Positions 5,384 through 9,123 of a DNA stretch of 9,123 nt are shown piece by piece. A program made the translations under genes and the position numbers. The notes beneath the pieces were generated by a model. That model saw only the letters and a list, made by a program, of their open reading frames with translations, had not been told where the DNA came from and made no database searches. The stretch comes from Oscillospiraceae bacterium (GTDB lineage: Bacteria > Bacillota > Clostridia > Oscillospirales > Ruminococcaceae), in NCBI GenBank assembly GCA_014858325.1, contig RKCM01000151.1, positions 1 to 9,123 of the forward strand. Direction: 5' to 3'. The stretch's first letter is position 1. The number at the start of each line of letters is the position of its first letter.

Positions 5384-7609
5384 ATGGAACAGGAGCTGGA
5401 ACAGCTGGAAGGCACGGTGGAAGACATCATCTACGAGAACGCCGACAACGGCTACACCGTCTTTGAGGTGTCGGGCGGCGGCGTGATGACCGTGGTCTGC
5501 GGCGTGGTGGGCGAGCTGCACGCGGGCGAGACGGTGATCTGCCGGGGCAGATACGAGAACCACGCCACCTATGGCCGCCAGTTCCACGCACAGGAGTGCG
5601 AGACGGATATGCCCAAGGATCTGGAAGCCGTTTATGCCTTCCTCGCCAGCCGCTCGCTGCCCTACATCGGGGCCCGCACGGCGGATAAGATCATCGATAA
5701 ATTCGGCGCGCAGGCGCTGGAGGTGATCGCCAACGACCCCGCCCAGCTCACCACCATCCCCGGCATCTCGGCGGATAAAGCCGACCGCATCCAGCAGGAG
5801 TTCAAGCGGATGTTCGGGATGCGGGAGCTCATCGCCTATCTGGCGCAGTTTGAGATCAGCCCCCGGAAGGCCATGGAGGTCTTCCGCACCTTCGGCCCCG
5901 GGGCCATGAATGCCATTGCCCAAAACCCCTACCTGCTGTGCGGCGAGCCGCTGCAGCTGGATTTCCGCCACGCCGACAGCATCGCCCAGTATTACCACAT
6001 GGCAGGGGACTGCGCCCAGCGGCTGGAAGCCGCCCTGCTGCGGACACTGCGCCACAACGCAGGCAACGGCCACACCTGCCTGCCCCGGGCGCAGCTGCTG
6101 GATACGGCTTCGCACTTCATCCACCAGCCGCCCGAAAAGCTGGCGGCGGCGCTGGACCGCTGCCTGCAGGCGGAGGAGCTGCGGGTGAAGCTCTTTGACG
6201 GTGTGCCCTATATCTATCTGCCGGACTTGCTGGCGGCAGAGCAGGACATTGCCGACCGTCTGGCCCTGCTGACGCGGCGGGGCAGAAACACCGCCCGTGA
6301 CCTCGATAAAAACATTCAGGTGCTGGAGCTGACCCAGGGCTTTGCCTACGCGCCCTTGCAAAAGGAGGCCATCCGCAAGGCCATGACCGAAAACTGTCTG
6401 GTGCTGACGGGCGGCCCCGGCACCGGCAAGACCACCACCGTCAACGCCATTTTGCAGCTGCTGGAAAATCAGGCCGAGCGGGTGGCGCTGTGCGCCCCCA
6501 CGGGCCGCGCGGCCAAGCGGCTGAGCGAGCTGACGGGCCGCAAGGCCTCCACCATCCATCGCCTGCTGGAAGTGGACTACACCGGCGGCGTGGTCAGCTT
6601 CATCCACAACGACAAGAACCTGCTCAAGTGCGATGTGGTCATCCTGGACGAGATGAGCATGGTGGACGTCAAGCTGTTTCAGGCGTTGCTGGCGGCGCTG
6701 CGGTACAGCTGCCGCGTCATCATGGTGGGCGATGCCGACCAGCTGCCCAGCGTGGGCCCCGGCAACATCCTGGGCGAGGTGGTCCGCTCCGGCCTTGTGC
6801 CCACTGTCTGCCTCAACCAGATCTTCCGGCAGGCAGCAAAAAGCCTGATCGTGGAAAACGCCCACCACATCATCTCCAGCGAGCCGCTGGAAAAGGGCGG
6901 CAAAACGGATGATTTCTTCTTTCTCGAAACCGACGGCGACGCGGCACAGAAGCTGGTGTGCGATCTGGTCACCACCCGCCTGCCCCGCAGCTACCATTTC
7001 GACCCCATCCGGGACATTCAGGTGCTCTGCCCGACGAAGCTCGGCCCCACGGGCACCCAGGCACTCAACGTGGAGCTGCAGAACCTGCTCAACCCGGCCC
7101 AAAAAGGCAAGCCCCAGATCCAGAGCGCGGCCCGGGTGTTCCGGGTGGGCGATAAAGTGATGCAGGTGCGCAACAATTACGAGATCACCTGGCAGCGCAT
7201 CGGCGGGGAACAGGGCGTGGGTGCTTACAACGGCGATATCGGCATCGTGGAGTCCATCAACCCCCGGGACCGCTCCATGGTGGTGCGGATGGACGACCGG
7301 CGGCTGGTCTACCCGGCGGAGAACCTCAATGAGCTGGAGATCGCCTACGCCATCACGGTGCACAAGAGCCAGGGCAGCGAGTTCCCGGCGGTGATCCTGC
7401 CGGTGGCGCAGGTGCCGCCGCGGCTGTGCTACCGCAACCTGTTCTACACCGGCGTCACCCGGGCCCGGAAGCTCTGCATCGTGGCCGGGCGGCGGGACGT
7501 GGTCAACCGCATGATGGGCAACATCCGCCAGAACCTGCGGTACAGCGGGCTGGCGCAGCTGCTGCAGGAAAACCTCTCAGTCGCCTCCGGCGACAGCTCC
7601 CCTGAATAG
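5384..7609 (+). CDS. recD2: ATP-dependent RecD2-type DNA helicase
   Basis: This is an SF1B 5'-3' DNA helicase (741 aa) of the RecD2 family, found in bacteria where RecD is not part of RecBCD and linked to DNA repair and replication fork maintenance. An OB-like N-terminal segment (about 7-75) is followed by helix-hairpin-helix motifs near 93-108 and 124-136 (IPGISADKADRI). The helicase core has Walker A GGPGTGKTT (343-351), Walker B D422-E423, motif III GDADQLPSVG (449-458), and C-terminal motifs HKSQGSE (660-666) and GVTRARK (690-696). Length fits the family. ATG 5384 has AAAGGAGG upstream and its own promoter. The last 12 codons (NLSVASGDSSPE) and the stop lie inside repeat copy 2, so the native C-terminus was probably replaced when that element arrived. 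All catalytic motifs lie upstream and are intact. Confidence 0.95.
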   Translation: MEQELEQLEGTVEDIIYENADNGYTVFEVSGGGVMTVVCGVVGELHAGETVICRGRYENHATYGRQFHAQECETDMPKDLEAVYAFLASRSLPYIGARTADKIIDKFGAQALEVIANDPAQLTTIPGISADKADRIQQEFKRMFGMRELIAYLAQFEISPRKAMEVFRTFGPGAMNAIAQNPYLLCGEPLQLDFRHADSIAQYYHMAGDCAQRLEAALLRTLRHNAGNGHTCLPRAQLLDTASHFIHQPPEKLAAALDRCLQAEELRVKLFDGVPYIYLPDLLAAEQDIADRLALLTRRGRNTARDLDKNIQVLELTQGFAYAPLQKEAIRKAMTENCLVLTGGPGTGKTTTVNAILQLLENQAERVALCAPTGRAAKRLSELTGRKASTIHRLLEVDYTGGVVSFIHNDKNLLKCDVVILDEMSMVDVKLFQALLAALRYSCRVIMVGDADQLPSVGPGNILGEVVRSGLVPTVCLNQIFRQAAKSLIVENAHHIISSEPLEKGGKTDDFFFLETDGDAAQKLVCDLVTTRLPRSYHFDPIRDIQVLCPTKLGPTGTQALNVELQNLLNPAQKGKPQIQSAARVFRVGDKVMQVRNNYEITWQRIGGEQGVGAYNGDIGIVESINPRDRSMVVRMDDRRLVYPAENLNELEIAYAITVHKSQGSEFPAVILPVAQVPPRLCYRNLFYTGVTRARKLCIVAGRRDVVNRMMGNIRQNLRYSGLAQLLQENLSVASGDSSPE

Positions 7610-7691
7610 GGGAGCCAAGAAAACGGCAGCCGCTGACTTGCCTCCCCTTCGTAGGGGAGGTGGCATCGCGAAAGCGATGACGGAGAGGTTT
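7570..7691 (+). repeat. hairpin-rich repeat element, copy 2, overlapping the recD2 3' end
   Basis: The ends are AAACCTCTC (7570-7578) and GAGAGGTTT (7683-7691), a 9-base perfect inverted repeat. Internal hairpins match copy 1 in order: GTCGCC/GGCGAC (7580-7594); GCTCCCCT/AGGGGAGC (7596-7615); nested CAAG/CTTG and CGG/CCG (7616-7640); CCTCCCCT/AGGGGAGG (7641-7660); and CATCGC-GAAA-GCGATG (7664-7679). The right end (7657-7697) is nearly identical to copy 1 (5268-5307), including the T-run after the terminal repeat. The left part encodes the end of RecD2. The orientation relative to the upstream gene is the same as in copy 1. Confidence 0.85.
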
Positions 7692-7708
7692 CTTTTTCTA
7701 CTCATTTA

Positions 7709-7717
7709 TGTTATACT
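7709..7717 (+). promoter_or_regulatory. extended -10 promoter of the mreB-like gene
   Basis: TGT (7709-7711) directly precedes TATACT (7712-7717), an extended -10 element. The position 17 bases upstream reads TTTCTT (7689-7694), a poor -35 that falls on the right end of repeat copy 2. Transcription would start near 7724. Confidence 0.6.
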
Positions 7718-7762
7718 ATCATTTGATTTGTGAAATGGGAAAGCAGAAAGGATCATTGCATT

Positions 7763-8788
7763 ATGGCACAGACTGATATCGGCATCGACCTGGGGACTAC
7801 CACCATCATCATCGCACAGGCAGGGGAGGGCGTTGTGCTCAACCAGCCCAGCGTGGTGGCGGTGGATACCCGCAAGAACTCCGTGCTGGAGGTGGGCGAC
7901 AAAGCCCTGGCCATGGTGGGCCGCACCCCCAACTACATCTCCGCCATCTTCCCGCTGAAGGACGGCGTCATCAGCGACCACACCATGACCCGCGAGCTCA
8001 TCTGCCGTTTTGTCAATCAGGTGTACAGCTCCCACATGGTCAAGCCCCGGGTGGCCGTCTGCGTGCCCGCCGCCATCACCGGCATTGAGAGCGACGCCGT
8101 GGTGGAGGCCGTGGTGGCTGCCGGTGCCCGGCAGGTCTACCTCATCGATGAGCCCATCGCCGCAGCCCTCGGCTCCGGCATCGACATCACCGTGCCCGAC
8201 GGCCGGATGATCATCGACATCGGCGGCGGCACCACCGACATCGCCGTGCTGAGCCTGGGCGGCAAGGTCAAGGCCACCAGCGTGCGGGTGGCGGGCAACC
8301 ATTACGACGACGAGATCCTGAAGCACGTGCGCAACAAGTTCAGCATCGCCATCGGCCAGCGCACCGCCGAGGAGCTGAAGAAGCACGTGGCCTGCTGCCC
8401 CCAGAAGACCGATTTCAACGAGACGATGGAGGTCAAGGGCCGCAGCCTGCTCACCGGCCTGCCCGTCCGCGTCAATGTTTCCACCAGCGACCTCTACGAG
8501 CCCGTTATGCAGCTGAGCGAGCAGATCGGCACGGCGGCCCATCAGGTGCTGGAAAAGACCCCCCCGGAGCTAGCGGGCGACATCTACCGCAACGGCGTCG
8601 TCCTCACCGGCGGCGGCGCACAGCTGCACGGCCTGACGGAGTACCTGAGCCAGGAGCTCAAGGTGGAAGTGACCGTCTCGCCGGACCCCGTCAACTGCGT
8701 GGCCCTGGGCACAGCCATGAGCCTGGGCCTTGGCGACAAGCTGGAGACCGGCTTTACCGACGCCACCCCCCGCATTGGCCGCCGCTGA
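7763..8788 (+). CDS. mreB: MreB/Mbl-family rod shape-determining protein
   Basis: This is an actin-like cytoskeletal ATPase (341 aa) of the MreB/Mbl family, which forms membrane-associated filaments that guide lateral wall synthesis. Phosphate-1 motif GIDLGTTT is at 7-14, phosphate-2 DIGGGTTD at 152-159, and the adenosine-binding GGGAQLHGL starts at 283. Family-typical stretches include NQPSVVAVD, PLKDGVI, YLIDEPIAAALGSG and LEKTPPELAGDI. Phosphate-1 has GTTT where classical MreB has GTAN, so it may be a divergent paralogue. The frame extends to a GTG at 7730, but ATG 7763 has AGAAAGGA about ten bases upstream and yields the normal family N-terminus. No mreC or mreD follows, unlike the usual mreBCD cluster. 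The gene stands alone between recD2 and the decarboxylase gene. The family call is firm; which paralogue is less sure. Confidence 0.92.
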   Translation: MAQTDIGIDLGTTTIIIAQAGEGVVLNQPSVVAVDTRKNSVLEVGDKALAMVGRTPNYISAIFPLKDGVISDHTMTRELICRFVNQVYSSHMVKPRVAVCVPAAITGIESDAVVEAVVAAGARQVYLIDEPIAAALGSGIDITVPDGRMIIDIGGGTTDIAVLSLGGKVKATSVRVAGNHYDDEILKHVRNKFSIAIGQRTAEELKKHVACCPQKTDFNETMEVKGRSLLTGLPVRVNVSTSDLYEPVMQLSEQIGTAAHQVLEKTPPELAGDIYRNGVVLTGGGAQLHGLTEYLSQELKVEVTVSPDPVNCVALGTAMSLGLGDKLETGFTDATPRIGRR

Positions 8789-8855
8789 GGATAGGGCAAA
8801 AAGCCCGTCGTGTTCATTTTTGGCTCACAAACAGCATGATTTTTGTTCATAGTTG

Positions 8856-8884
8856 TTGAATCGGGCCGGAAAATAAGGTATAAT
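8856..8884 (+). promoter_or_regulatory. predicted promoter of the decarboxylase gamma subunit gene
   Basis: TTGAAT (8856-8861) and a perfect TATAAT (8879-8884) are 17 bases apart. Transcription would start near 8891, giving a leader of about 60 bases. The 67 bases between the mreB stop and this promoter hold only a weak GGGC/GCCC stem (8794-8806) with no adjacent T-run. Confidence 0.75.
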
Positions 8885-8898
8885 ATCCTCAAATCGCA

Positions 8899-8929
8899 TT
8901 TTGCATCCCGGAGTGACCGGGGAGCAAAA
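8899..8929 (+). other. stable hairpin in the 5' leader of the decarboxylase gene
   Basis: The arm TTTTGCATCCCGG (8899-8911) pairs with CCGGGGAGCAAAA (8917-8929) around a 5-base AGTGA loop. There are 12 pairs, one of them G-U, and a single A-A mismatch. No T-run follows, so it is not a + strand terminator. It sits within about ten bases of the predicted mRNA 5' end, where hairpins often protect transcripts; a regulatory role is also possible. Confidence 0.6.
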
Positions 8930-8952
8930 ATACAAACAATAGGAGGAAGACC

Positions 8953-9123
8953 ATGGATTTAGGTTTTGATGTGGTCGTGACCATCACCGGCATCGTGCTG
9001 GTGTTCGCGATCCTCGTGCTGCTGATGGCCATCATCGCGCTGGAGGGCAAGATCTTTGACGGCATGAACGCCAAGAAGGCTGCCGCCAAGCCCGCTGCTC
9101 CCGCTGCAAAGCCCGCAGCCGCC
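8953..9123 (+). CDS. sodium-pump decarboxylase gamma subunit (OadG-like), 5' part
   Basis: Only the first 57 codons are in the window and the frame is still open at the edge. The product has a short polar start (MDLGFDVV), one strongly hydrophobic helix (about residues 7-30), then a Lys/Ala/Pro-rich linker (AAAKPAAPAAKPAAA). This is the layout of the OAD gamma family, the small membrane subunit that assembles the Na+-translocating oxaloacetate, methylmalonyl-CoA or glutaconyl-CoA decarboxylase and exports sodium during decarboxylation. AGGAGG at 8941-8946 is 6 bases before the ATG. A biotin carrier domain and the beta subunit gene would be expected just downstream, outside the window. Which decarboxylase it belongs to cannot be decided here. 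Confidence 0.77.
   Translation, partial: MDLGFDVVVTITGIVLVFAILVLLMAIIALEGKIFDGMNAKKAAAKPAAPAAKPAAA

Noticed and set aside
5357..7363. 668-codon open frame on the minus strand opposite recD2
   Set aside because: It mirrors a gene with all helicase motifs intact. The product is a His, Gln, Ala and Gly-rich low-complexity string with no recognisable domain, as expected of an antisense shadow in GC-rich coding DNA.
5168..7697. Two related palindromic repeats considered as a CRISPR array or as insertion-sequence ends
   Set aside because: There are only two copies 2.3 kb apart with genes between and no spacers. recD2 is a conserved housekeeping helicase, not a transposase, so the pair is not a composite transposon.
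8794..8820. GGGC-AAAAA-GCCC stem after mreB as a terminator
   Set aside because: The stem has only four pairs and the nearest T-run starts ten bases later, so it is too weak to call.

Overview
The window looks like a chromosomal segment from a GC-rich member of the Clostridia, most like Faecalibacterium or a close relative in the Oscillospiraceae. Four things point there: lipobox lipoprotein export, strong AGGAGG-type ribosome sites, a RecD2-type helicase and a sodium-pump decarboxylase gamma subunit; and hairpin-rich repeats of a kind I associate from memory with that group. The taxonomic call is inference. All seven genes run on the + strand. The long minus-strand frames are shadows of GC-rich codon use.

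Layout. Positions 1-242 hold a T-tract, an inverted repeat and a promoter. Positions 243-2584 are a complete three-gene operon for a polar amino acid ABC importer: lipoprotein binding protein, membrane permease and ATPase. It is closed by a strong intrinsic terminator at 2592-2630. Positions 2679-3572 encode a membrane-anchored D-alanyl-D-alanine carboxypeptidase-like protein. Positions 3573-3792 are a regulatory gap with near-palindromic TTGTRCAA repeats, a promoter and an intrinsic terminator lying downstream of that promoter. Next come a MATE efflux transporter (3793-5163), a structured repeat (5168-5303), recD2 (5384-7609), a second copy of the repeat (7570-7691) that overlaps the end of recD2, an MreB-family gene (7763-8788), and the 5' end of a sodium-pump decarboxylase gamma subunit gene (from 8953), which is cut by the window edge.

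How the genes relate. Apart from the ABC operon, these look like separately transcribed housekeeping genes, each with its own promoter. Four promoters can be read with -35 and -10 boxes exactly 17 bases apart, and a fifth is of the extended -10 type. Functions include amino acid uptake, wall trimming, drug or cation export, DNA repair, cell shape, and sodium-coupled decarboxylation.

No new multi-gene system is apparent. The most interesting structure is the pair of repeats. They share terminal inverted ends and the same series of internal hairpins, but several stems are built from different sequences that keep pairing. One copy supplies the last residues and stop codon of recD2. Other points worth a look are the terminator inside the MATE leader, a non-canonical SGA motif in the carboxypeptidase, and a stable hairpin in the leader of the decarboxylase gene.
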